Positions 1 through 5,643 of a stretch of 6,659 nucleotides of DNA are shown piece by piece. The translations under genes were made by a program, and so were the position numbers. The stretch is from Heritagella sp051881655 (GTDB lineage: Bacteria > Bacillota > Clostridia > Oscillospirales > Acutalibacteraceae). Under the pieces are notes generated by a model. It was given only the letters and a program-made list of their open reading frames with translations, did no database searches and was not told where the DNA came from. The stretch is from assembly GCA_051881655.1 (NCBI GenBank), contig JBJEQH010000216.1, positions 1 through 6,659 of the forward strand, written 5' to 3'. Position 1 is the stretch's first letter. The number at the start of each line of letters is the position of its first letter.

Positions 1-212
1 CCGAACAGCTGGATCACGTCCAGCGCCTGATTGCATTATGTGATCAGAGAAGCCTTTATATCAACCGCGAAAACCCGACGGAAAAAGACCTGGAAAAGGC
101 CTATGCTCTTGAAAAGGAATACGCCAGATTGCATAAAGAGGAAAAACGGCTGGAAGAAGAACTGGAGAGAGTGGATAATATCGAGGTTGACCCGGAAGAG
201 TTGGATCTATGA
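1..212 (+). CDS. C-terminal fragment of an unrecognised charged, helical protein
   Basis: The open frame enters from the left edge (first full codon at 3) and ends at TGA 210-212, giving 69 visible residues. The peptide is rich in Glu, Lys, Arg and Leu; its middle (from about EKDLEKAYALEKEYARLHKE onward) has the spacing of an amphipathic helix or short coiled coil. It ends in an acidic tail, VDPEELDL. This frame was chosen over the overlapping frame beginning ATG at 31 because it is open from the edge, has coding-like composition and ends just before a terminator-like element. I see no catalytic motif, signal peptide or membrane segment. The family cannot be named from this fragment; the N-terminal part is outside the window. 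Its base composition looks less G+C-rich than the genes to the right. It is probably the last gene of an upstream unit. Confidence 0.7.
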   Translation, partial: EQLDHVQRLIALCDQRSLYINRENPTEKDLEKAYALEKEYARLHKEEKRLEEELERVDNIEVDPEELDL

Positions 213-231
213 CCATCCGGTTTTCTTTTTT
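192..231 (+). terminator. Possible intrinsic terminator overlapping the stop codon
   Basis: CCGGA (192-196) can pair with TCCGG (216-220), with an inner TGG/CCA pairing after a bulge. A T-rich run, TTTTCTTTTTT (221-231), follows at once. The stem is short and interrupted, and the stop codon TGA (210-212) lies in the loop. It is a plausible end for the upstream transcript, but weak compared with the terminator at 1774-1811. Confidence 0.4.
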
Positions 232-243
232 ATGGGATCTCCG

Positions 244-272
244 TATACTTTTTGTCCCACAAGGTATATAAT
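244..272 (+). promoter_or_regulatory. Candidate sigma-A promoter for the lipoprotein pair
   Basis: A perfect -10 hexamer TATAAT lies at 267-272. With a 17-bp spacer the -35 would be TATACT (244-249), only three of six matches to TTGACA, so the -35 is poor. A better TTGTCC at 252-257 is too close to pair with this -10. Transcription would start near 279, leaving a leader of about 75 nt before the ATG at 355. The position, just after the putative terminator and before two same-strand genes, supports the call. Confidence 0.45.
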
Positions 273-294
273 AGTCTCTGTAGACGGAAAAAGG

Positions 295-326
295 ACAGGC
301 ACCCTGTAAGACAGGAACGGCCTTAC
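295..326 (+). promoter_or_regulatory. Leader with mutually exclusive small hairpins
   Basis: In the presumed 5' leader, CCTGT (303-307) is flanked by two copies of ACAGG (295-299 and 311-315), each three bases away, so it can pair with either. A third option, GTAAG (306-310) with CTTAC (322-326), competes with both. All stems are only 5 bp. I recognise no riboswitch or T-box consensus. This is a structural description, not evidence of regulation. Confidence 0.25.
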
Positions 327-334
327 CGCACAGA

Positions 335-341
335 AAAGGAG
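335..341 (+). promoter_or_regulatory. Ribosome binding site of the SGNH lipoprotein
   Basis: AAAGGAG ends 13 nt before the ATG at 355. The spacing is slightly long, but no better start follows, and the ATG opens directly into a lysine-containing signal peptide (MKKYL), which supports this start. Confidence 0.6.
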
Positions 342-354
342 TTCTGATTTACTT

Positions 355-1224
355 ATGAAAAAATATTTGGCTTTTTGTTTATCGGCCCTGCTGATCCTGT
401 CGCTGACCACCGGCTGCGGTTCCCCCGCGGAAGAATCGGAGAGCTCCGTGCCGGAGAGCAGCCAGTCGGAGGAATCTTCGCAGGAATCCTCGGAGGAATC
501 TTCCCAGGAGTCTTCGGAGTCTTCTCAGGAAGAGTCTTCGGAAAGCTCGAAGGAATCCACCCCCTCTTCCTCTCAGGAGAACAGTACGGTCCCCGCGGGC
601 ACCGATGTGGGCGCCTCTTTCTTCGATGACGCCGTGTTCATCGGCGACAGCATCTCCCTGCGCCTGACCATGTACTGCCAGGCGAACCCCGACGCCCTGG
701 GGAAGGCCCAGTTTTTAACGGCCGGTTCTCTGGGCAGCGGCAACGCCCTGTGGGACGAGAACAGCCAGGACGCGGTGTTCCCCACCTATAACGGGCAGGT
801 GGTCACCCTGCAGGACGGCGTGCAGAAGTGCGGCGCGAAGAAGGTCTTTATCATGCTGGGCATGAACGACGTGGGCCTGTACGGGGTTGAGGGCGCCCGG
901 GATAACATGGAAACCCTGATCGGCCTGATCCTGGAGAAATCCCCCAACGTGACCATCTATGTGCAGAGCATGACCCCCATGCTGACCACCCATCAGCTGA
1001 AATACCTGAACAACCCCAATATCGAGGCGTACAACGAGCTGCTGCGCGAAATGTGCGCCGAGCACGGGTGGAACTTCGTGGATGTGGCCAGCGTGATGAA
1101 GGACAGCGACGGCGGGCTGATCCCGGCCTATTGCAGTGACGGCGGCGACGGCGGCATGGGCATGCATTTTACGAATGAAGGGGCCGTGGCGTGGGTAGAC
1201 TATCTGCGCACTCATGTTTCCTGA
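355..1224 (+). CDS. SGNH/GDSL-family hydrolase lipoprotein with a Ser/Glu-rich linker
   Basis: Predicted surface-anchored esterase-type hydrolase of 289 residues. It begins with a lipoprotein signal peptide: MKK, a hydrophobic stretch at residues 5-17, then TTGC with the lipidated Cys at 21. Residues 26-76 form a low-complexity Ser/Glu/Gln spacer that would hold the enzyme away from the membrane. The SGNH domain spans about 85-289. The nucleophile block is FIGDSI (Ser99), the block III motif is LGMNDVG (Gly169, Asn171), and the C-terminal block is MGMHFTNEG (His271). The Asp usually three residues before this His is Met268 here; Asp262 or Asp265 might replace it. SGNH enzymes commonly remove acetyl or other acyl groups from carbohydrates or lipids, but the substrate cannot be read from sequence. 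The DUF4358 lipoprotein starts 56 bp downstream with no promoter seen between, which suggests one transcript. Confidence 0.88.
   Translation: MKKYLAFCLSALLILSLTTGCGSPAEESESSVPESSQSEESSQESSEESSQESSESSQEESSESSKESTPSSSQENSTVPAGTDVGASFFDDAVFIGDSISLRLTMYCQANPDALGKAQFLTAGSLGSGNALWDENSQDAVFPTYNGQVVTLQDGVQKCGAKKVFIMLGMNDVGLYGVEGARDNMETLIGLILEKSPNVTIYVQSMTPMLTTHQLKYLNNPNIEAYNELLREMCAEHGWNFVDVASVMKDSDGGLIPAYCSDGGDGGMGMHFTNEGAVAWVDYLRTHVS
430..582 (+). repeat. Degenerate Ser/Glu-coding repeat inside the SGNH lipoprotein gene
   Basis: This stretch encodes residues 26-76 and is built from imperfect repeats of GAATC(C/T)TC, GAG and CAGGA units, giving runs of ESS, QESS and EESS. About half the residues are serine and most of the rest glutamate or glutamine. 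It acts as a flexible, strongly acidic tether after the lipidated Cys. The units keep the reading frame, so copy-number changes in whole units would alter tether length without breaking the protein. Confidence 0.8.
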
Positions 1225-1268
1225 TTTTTACAGAGAAAATTCCATTTGCGTATCAAACAAAAAAGAAG

Positions 1269-1277
1269 AGAGGTGAT
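1269..1277 (+). promoter_or_regulatory. Strong ribosome binding site that decides the GTG start
   Basis: AGAGGTGAT matches the anti-Shine-Dalgarno complement GGAGGTGAT at eight of nine positions and ends three bases before GTG 1281. This fixes the start at 1281 rather than at the in-frame ATG at 1191, which lies inside the preceding gene and would put 30 non-hydrophobic residues ahead of the signal peptide. Confidence 0.8.
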
Positions 1278-1280
1278 TGT

Positions 1281-1757
1281 GTGAAACGAATTTGCACGGT
1301 GTGTTCTCTGGTGCTGTGCCTGCTGCTGGCCATGACGGCCTGCTCCGGCGGCAGCAGCGGCAGCGGGAAAACCGTGGATGTAAAGGCGGCGCTGGAGGAG
1401 ATCCGCTCCACCTATGAATTCACGGATGTGATGGATGTGACCGACAACATGCTGATGTCCACCTATGGCATTGAAGCGGACGACGTAAAAAGCTACGCCG
1501 GAATCGTGGATGCCTCGGGGATTCGGGCGGCCGAGGTGATGCTGGTCGAGGCAAAGGATGCGGATTCCGCCGAGCGGGTGCGGGCCGCGCTGCAGACCCG
1601 GCTGGACAACCGCAGGGCACAGATGAAGGACTATCTGCCGGAGGTATACGCCACTTTGGAGAAGAGCAAGGTGAGCGTGTCCGATAATTACGTCGCGCTG
1701 ATCTGCGACGAGAACCAGGACAAAATCCTCTCTCTGTACGAGGGCTGCTTCCGGTAA
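1281..1757 (+). CDS. DUF4358 family lipoprotein
   Basis: A 158-residue protein starting with GTG. Residues 1-21 form a lipoprotein signal: KR at 2-3, a hydrophobic core at about 7-18, then MTAC with the lipidated Cys at 21. A short Gly/Ser spacer (SGGSSGSG) follows. The rest fits the DUF4358 pattern as I know it: an N-terminal YEFTDVMDVTDNMLMSTYGI region, the VMLVEAKDADSAERV stretch (a strand followed by a helix), an RLDNRRAQMKDYLPEVYATL helix, and a final strand VSDNYVALICDENQ. No catalytic residues are evident and the function of the family is not established. It follows the SGNH lipoprotein at 56 bp and shares its transcript on present evidence; a strong terminator begins 16 bp after its stop. 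The family assignment comes from pattern recognition only. Confidence 0.83.
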   Translation: MKRICTVCSLVLCLLLAMTACSGGSSGSGKTVDVKAALEEIRSTYEFTDVMDVTDNMLMSTYGIEADDVKSYAGIVDASGIRAAEVMLVEAKDADSAERVRAALQTRLDNRRAQMKDYLPEVYATLEKSKVSVSDNYVALICDENQDKILSLYEGCFR

Positions 1758-1773
1758 TTTTCCTTTGACACAC

Positions 1774-1811
1774 AAAAAGGGCACTTTTCCGTTTGGAAAA
1801 GTGCCCTTTTT
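1774..1811. terminator. Strong bidirectional intrinsic terminator
   Basis: A perfect inverted repeat: AAAAAGGGCACTTTTCC (1774-1790), loop GTTT (1791-1794), then GGAAAAGTGCCCTTTTT (1795-1811). The 12-bp core GGGCACTTTTCC/GGAAAAGTGCCC is flanked by A5 and T5, so a T tract follows the hairpin on either strand. It lies between the stop of the DUF4358 gene (1757, plus strand) and the stop of the esterase (1829, minus strand), as expected for a terminator shared by convergent genes. Confidence 0.95.
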
Positions 1812-1828
1812 CTCGGTTTATGGTCTTT

Positions 1829-3139
1829 TTACGGCCGCCGGATCCGGCTTTCCACCGTATCGGCCAGCAGCATTTCCGCCGGGCAGTCCCGGGTATAGGC
1901 GGGCCAGTGGGGAAGGCCCGGGCCGTTGGGATCCCCGGTTTTTGCAAAATTCGCCCAGTACGAGGAGATGATGTCCGACAGCGTGTAATCCCACGGGGTC
2001 ATGGGGCGCCAGCAGCGCGACAGGGTGCCGAATTCATACCACAGCTCGGCACTGTGGAAGGCCCCGGCGTCATCCCCGGGCAGCTTGCGGTCAAAATAAT
2101 AGAGGTGAACCGGCTTTCTGCCGTTGCGCAGGCTGTTCTCCCCAAAACGGATGGCGCCCTTGCGCAGCGGGTACCCGTCCTCCCAGCCGATGTCGTTCCC
2201 GGTGGAGCCGATCAGAATATCCGCGTCCCAAAGGGGCGAGGCCGTGGGATCGAGCACGCTCTCGTCAATGACGATTCCGTCGGCATGGGGGCCCCAGCCC
2301 AGCTCGCCGAACTCCTCCTTCACGGCATACCACTGATCCCGCAGCTCGGCCGCCCCGCATGCGCGCAGCTGCCGGATGGTGGATACGCCCATTTTCTCCA
2401 TCAGGGCCGACGCCGCCCGGATATCCATTTCCTCGGTGCGGTCCGCCCCGGCAAAGCCGTACCCGCTCTGCAAAATCGCGCGCCGGAACAGCCCGCGGGC
2501 CTTGGGGCTGTGCAGCAGACACCGCACGCTCATGCAGCCGGCCGACTGGCCTGCCACCGTCACATTGTCCGGGTCCCCGCCGAAGTCGGCGATGTTCTCC
2601 TTCACCCAGGTGAGGGCCGCAATCTGGTCCAGAATGGCGTAATTGCCCGCAACCCCCTCCGGGCTCTCCTCCTTCAGCTCCGGGTGCGTCAAAAAGCCCA
2701 GGGCGCCGGTGCGGTACTGGATGCTGACATAGATGACCCCTTTTTTCACAAAGGTCTCGCCGTCAAACTCCTTTTCATGGCTGTTGCCGTGCAGGAACGC
2801 CCCGCCGTGGATCCAGACAAAAACCGGCATGGGCGACGCAGGCTTTTCCTCCGGCGCGCAGACATTCAGGTACAGGCAGTCCTCGCTGCACACAAAGTTC
2901 TCGTTGTGGAAGAACTCCTTCTCACAGAAAGAGCCCGGCTCGAAAAACCGCTGCCACGCAACCGCGGGGTACTGATCCGCCTCGCGGATCCCCTCCCAGC
3001 TCTCGGGGGGCTGCGGCGCGCGAAAGCGCAGCTCGCCCACCGGCGGCGCGGCAAACGGAATGCCCTTAAAAAGCTCGATGCCCTCGTGCTCCCCCGGCAC
3101 ACCGCGCACCTGGCCGTATTTTGTCTGACGAACGCTCAT
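1829..3139 (-). CDS. Compact type-B carboxylesterase (para-nitrobenzyl esterase-like)
   Basis: A 436-residue alpha/beta-hydrolase of the carboxylesterase type-B family, which cleaves carboxylic esters. Visible motifs, in order: LFKGIPFAAPPVGELRF (23-39), EDCLYLNV (87-94, the family signature), the oxyanion-hole HGGAF (111-115), and the nucleophile elbow VAGQSAG with Ser199. The likely catalytic His is His362 in GAFHSAELWYEFG. The usual G-x-x-x-D-E-G acid motif appears as GSTGNDIG (311-318), so the acid may be Asp316 or another residue. Only about 30 residues separate it from VHLYYFD (344-350), far fewer than in classical members of about 490-550 residues; I recall similar compact Clostridia homologues. 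No signal peptide is seen, so it is probably cytoplasmic. Start chosen at ATG 3139 because AGAGGAG lies 9 nt upstream; an in-frame TTG at 3169 would put that site inside the coding region. It follows the GH3 gene by 91 bp on the same strand. Confidence 0.93.
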   Translation of the reverse strand: MSVRQTKYGQVRGVPGEHEGIELFKGIPFAAPPVGELRFRAPQPPESWEGIREADQYPAVAWQRFFEPGSFCEKEFFHNENFVCSEDCLYLNVCAPEEKPASPMPVFVWIHGGAFLHGNSHEKEFDGETFVKKGVIYVSIQYRTGALGFLTHPELKEESPEGVAGNYAILDQIAALTWVKENIADFGGDPDNVTVAGQSAGCMSVRCLLHSPKARGLFRRAILQSGYGFAGADRTEEMDIRAASALMEKMGVSTIRQLRACGAAELRDQWYAVKEEFGELGWGPHADGIVIDESVLDPTASPLWDADILIGSTGNDIGWEDGYPLRKGAIRFGENSLRNGRKPVHLYYFDRKLPGDDAGAFHSAELWYEFGTLSRCWRPMTPWDYTLSDIISSYWANFAKTGDPNGPGLPHWPAYTRDCPAEMLLADTVESRIRRP

Positions 3140-3148
3140 GGTTGTGTT

Positions 3149-3155
3149 CTCCTCT
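3149..3155 (-). promoter_or_regulatory. Ribosome binding site of the esterase
   Basis: On the minus strand AGAGGAG precedes the ATG at 3139 with a 9-nt gap. This is an excellent Shine-Dalgarno sequence and settles the start. It lies just downstream of the terminator-like hairpin at 3168-3220, so translation depends on transcription passing that hairpin or starting after it; no promoter is visible in the short gap. Confidence 0.8.
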
Positions 3156-3167
3156 CTGCTTCTTTCC

Positions 3168-3220
3168 AAAAAGGGGGAAGAGAAACCCCGCCGTTTTTCC
3201 GGTCCCCTTCCCCGCTTTTT
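3168..3220 (-). terminator. Terminator-like stem-loop between GH3 and esterase genes
   Basis: On the minus strand AAAAAGCGGGGAAG (3220-3207) can pair with CTTCCCCCTTTTT (3180-3168): 13 base pairs with one bulged C, around a 26-nt loop that holds a smaller CCG/CGG pairing. The distal arm ends in T5. It lies 10 bp after the GH3 stop and before the esterase ribosome binding site, where it could act as a partial terminator, an attenuator or an mRNA-stabilising end. The large loop and the T tract lying in the stem make it less canonical than the element at 1774-1811. Confidence 0.55.
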
Positions 3221-3230
3221 CCCTGTGCTC

Positions 3231-5492
3231 TCAGCCGTTAATCTTCTTCAGCGTCTCTTCCAGCATGGCCTCGGTGAAAACTCCGCCCGAGAAGCTGATC
3301 GCCTGGCGCAGGGGCATATCCTGCATTATGGCGGCCACCATGTCCGCGGTGCTCTCGCCCAGTGCCTCTGCATTTTCGCTGTCGGAATCCATGATATTCA
3401 CATTCCGGATCAGCTCCTGGGCAACGGCCGCCGCCTTGGGGTCGCTCATCAGGTCGCCGAACGTGCTGTTGCGGGTGAAGGTTCTGGGCACCTGCACGGT
3501 GGAATGAATCTTGACCGGCAGGGAGAGCACCAGATCGCGGGAGCTTCTCGCCGCCCACAGGGTGTACTCCCCGGTTTCCACATGCCAGTCGCGGAGCTCG
3601 GTGTTGTAGTACGCAAACGAGCGCTTATCAAGCGTGAAGGAGACTTCCTTCTCCTCGCCGGGCTGCAGCTCGATCTTTACAAAGCCCTTCAGCTCGCGCA
3701 CCGGGCGCATCACCCTGCCCTGTCCGGGCTGCATGTACAGCTGGACCACTTCTTTTCCGGCGCGGTCCCCGGTATTCTTCACCTTCAAAGTGACCGTCAG
3801 CGTGTCAGTGTCGTCCATCTCCGCCTTGTCGGCCTTCAGATCGCGGTAGGCAAAGGTGGTGTAGGACAGGCCGTGCCCAAAGGGGTACAGCACCTCCATC
3901 TCCTTTTTGTCGTAATAGCGGTAGCCCACATACACGCCCTCGCGGTACTCGGTGATGTCGCCCTCGCCCTGATAATAGAGGTACGAGGGGTTATCCGACA
4001 GCTTTTTGGGGAACGTCTCGGCCAGACGGCCGCTGGGGTTCACCTTGCCGAACAGCACATCCACCACGGCGCCGCCCACGGCCTGGCCGCCGAGATAGGC
4101 CTCCAGAATGCCCTTGACCTGATCCTTCCACGGCATGACCACCGGGGAACCGTTGTGCAGGACCACCACGACGTTCTTCTGCACCGCGCAGATGTCCTCA
4201 ATCAGCCGGTTCTGGCAGGTGGGCATATCCAGATGGGTGCGGTCGTACCCCTCCGATTCAAAGGTATCCGGCAGCCCGGCGAAAATCACCGCCACATCGG
4301 CCGCCGCCGCGGCCTCGACGGCCTGTTTGTGCAGATCGGGAATCACCGCGTCCTCTTTGGTGTCGTACCCCTGCGCATAGGTCACCTCGCAGAGCTCCTG
4401 TACGGCCTCGAGGGCGCTGGTCACTTTATGGGAATTGATATGGGAGCTGCCGCCGCCCTGATAGCGGGGCGAGGCCGCAAATTTGCCGATAAACGCGATC
4501 TTTTTCTTCGGGTCCAGCGGCAGAATGTTCTCCTCGTTGCGCAGCAGCACCATGCACTCCGCGGCCGTTTTGCGGGCCAGCGCGTGATCCTTCTCGTGAT
4601 CGAAAACAACGCCGCTCTTCTTCTGCTCCACATAGCGGTATACGATCTCCAGAATCCGCTCGCAGGCCGTATCCAGCACCTTTTCATCCAGCGTGCCCTC
4701 TTTCACGGCGCGGACAATCTTTTCGTCCCCCACCGTGCTGCCGCCGGGCATTTCCAGCTCCAGCCCGGCCTTCAGGCTGTCCACACGCTCGTTCACGGCG
4801 CCCCAGTCGCTCATCACATACCCGTCAAAGCCCCATTCGTCCCGCAGAATCTCGGTTAAAAGCCGGTGGTTCTCCGAGGCGTACACACCGTTAATCCGGT
4901 TGTAGGAGCACATCACCGTCCAGGGCTTTGCCTCCTTGACCGCCGTTTCAAAGGAGGCCAGGTAGATCTCGCGGAAGGTGCGCTCGTCGATCTCGCTGCT
5001 GGAGGACATACGCCGGTGCTCCTGGTTATTGGCGGCGAAGTGCTTTAGGCTGGTGCCCACATTCTGGCTCTGCACCCCTTTGATATGGGCGGCCGCCATC
5101 TGGGACGAGAGGTACGGATCCTCGCTGAGATACTCGAAATTGCGTCCGCACAGCGGAGAGCGTTTGATATTGGCCGCCGGCCCCAGGATGACCGAGACGT
5201 CCTCGGCCTGGCACTCCTCGCCGATGGCCTGCCCCACACCGTAGACCAGATCCCGGTCAAACGAGCTGGCCAAACACGAACCGGTGGGGAAGCACACCGC
5301 CGGAATGCTGTCGTTAATGCCCAGATGATCGCCCACCTGGGCCTGCTTGCGCAGCCCGTGGGGGCCATCCGATACCATAACCGAGGGAATCCCCAACCGG
5401 TCAACGGGTTTCGTATGCCAGAAATCGAGGCCCGAGCACAGGCCGGCCTTTTCCTCCAGCGTCATCTGTGCCACCAGTTTTTTGCAGTCCAT
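3231..5492 (-). CDS. Glycoside hydrolase family 3 beta-glucosidase-type enzyme
   Basis: A complete 753-residue GH3 enzyme, which hydrolyses beta-linked sugars from the non-reducing end by a retaining mechanism. The N-terminal barrel domain (about 1-290) shows SDGPHGLR (41-48), GRNFEYLSEDP (116-126), KHFAANNQEHRR (150-161) and the nucleophile block VMSDWGA with Asp229. The alpha/beta sandwich domain (about 300-550) has LLRNEENILPL and FESEGYDR, with Glu414 the probable acid/base (Glu412 is the alternative). No PA14 insert is seen. A fibronectin-III-like domain follows (about 560-648), with EVVQLY and RPVRELKGF. About 100 further residues form a largely helical tail containing TRNSTFGDLMSDPKAAA. 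No signal peptide is present, so it is probably cytoplasmic and acts on imported oligosaccharides or glycosides. The start ATG has AAGGAG 9 nt upstream (5502-5507). Sugar specificity (glucose, xylose or other) cannot be decided from sequence. Confidence 0.96.
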   Translation of the reverse strand: MDCKKLVAQMTLEEKAGLCSGLDFWHTKPVDRLGIPSVMVSDGPHGLRKQAQVGDHLGINDSIPAVCFPTGSCLASSFDRDLVYGVGQAIGEECQAEDVSVILGPAANIKRSPLCGRNFEYLSEDPYLSSQMAAAHIKGVQSQNVGTSLKHFAANNQEHRRMSSSSEIDERTFREIYLASFETAVKEAKPWTVMCSYNRINGVYASENHRLLTEILRDEWGFDGYVMSDWGAVNERVDSLKAGLELEMPGGSTVGDEKIVRAVKEGTLDEKVLDTACERILEIVYRYVEQKKSGVVFDHEKDHALARKTAAECMVLLRNEENILPLDPKKKIAFIGKFAASPRYQGGGSSHINSHKVTSALEAVQELCEVTYAQGYDTKEDAVIPDLHKQAVEAAAAADVAVIFAGLPDTFESEGYDRTHLDMPTCQNRLIEDICAVQKNVVVVLHNGSPVVMPWKDQVKGILEAYLGGQAVGGAVVDVLFGKVNPSGRLAETFPKKLSDNPSYLYYQGEGDITEYREGVYVGYRYYDKKEMEVLYPFGHGLSYTTFAYRDLKADKAEMDDTDTLTVTLKVKNTGDRAGKEVVQLYMQPGQGRVMRPVRELKGFVKIELQPGEEKEVSFTLDKRSFAYYNTELRDWHVETGEYTLWAARSSRDLVLSLPVKIHSTVQVPRTFTRNSTFGDLMSDPKAAAVAQELIRNVNIMDSDSENAEALGESTADMVAAIMQDMPLRQAISFSGGVFTEAMLEETLKKING

Positions 5493-5501
5493 TTTTCAAC
5501 A

Positions 5502-5507
5502 CTCCTT
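5502..5507 (-). promoter_or_regulatory. Ribosome binding site of the GH3 gene
   Basis: AAGGAG on the minus strand (GAAGGAG including the preceding G) lies 9 nt upstream of the ATG at 5492. It confirms the start and rules out any extension into the A+T-rich upstream region. Confidence 0.85.
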
Positions 5508-5551
5508 CAAAAAAATCAACCCATACGGGCGCAGTTGAACCTTACTCTTTT

Positions 5552-5580
5552 ATTATAGCGGAAAATCATAAGTATTTCCA
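5552..5580 (-). promoter_or_regulatory. Sigma-A-type promoter of the GH3 gene
   Basis: Reading the minus strand, TGGAAA (5580-5575, four of six matches to TTGACA) is followed after exactly 17 bp by a perfect TATAAT (5557-5552). Transcription would begin near 5545, giving a leader of about 50 nt before the ATG at 5492. The surrounding DNA is markedly A+T-rich compared with the genes. I found no convincing catabolite-response element or other operator around it. Confidence 0.7.
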
Positions 5581-5643
5581 CAAAAAACCAAAAATTTGTA
5601 CAGACAGGTGGTGTGGATTTTCACAGGAACCCCCGCGGGCGGC

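Noticed and set aside
31..309. 92-residue plus-strand frame beginning at ATG 31
   Set aside because: It overlaps the better-supported frame from the left edge in another phase, has no upstream RBS, and runs through the terminator and promoter region.
430..582. Repeats considered as a CRISPR array or a phase-variation tract
   Set aside because: The units are short, degenerate and coding, with no spacers, and they are in-frame without homopolymers, so neither idea fits.
715..1215. Minus-strand open frame opposite the SGNH gene
   Set aside because: The His/Ala/Val-rich product has no motifs and is antisense to a well-supported lipoprotein gene.
1191..1280. Upstream ATG start for the DUF4358 gene
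   Set aside because: It lies within the SGNH gene and would bury the lipoprotein signal 30 residues inside the protein; GTG 1281 has a near-perfect RBS.
3140..3169. Upstream TTG start for the esterase
   Set aside because: It would translate through the strong AGAGGAG site at 3149-3155; the ATG at 3139 has ideal spacing from it and begins the conserved part of the protein.
1793..3241. Long plus-strand open frame (482 residues) opposite the esterase
   Set aside because: It is antisense to a gene with clear catalytic motifs, has a low-complexity Ala/Gly/Arg/Pro-rich product with no recognisable domain, starts inside the terminator and lacks a ribosome binding site. It is a by-product of G+C-rich codon use.
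3138..4859. Long plus-strand open frame (573 residues) opposite the GH3 gene
   Set aside because: It mirrors the GH3 coding strand, its product is His/Gly/Leu/Val-rich without family motifs, and the minus-strand GH3 reading is unambiguous.
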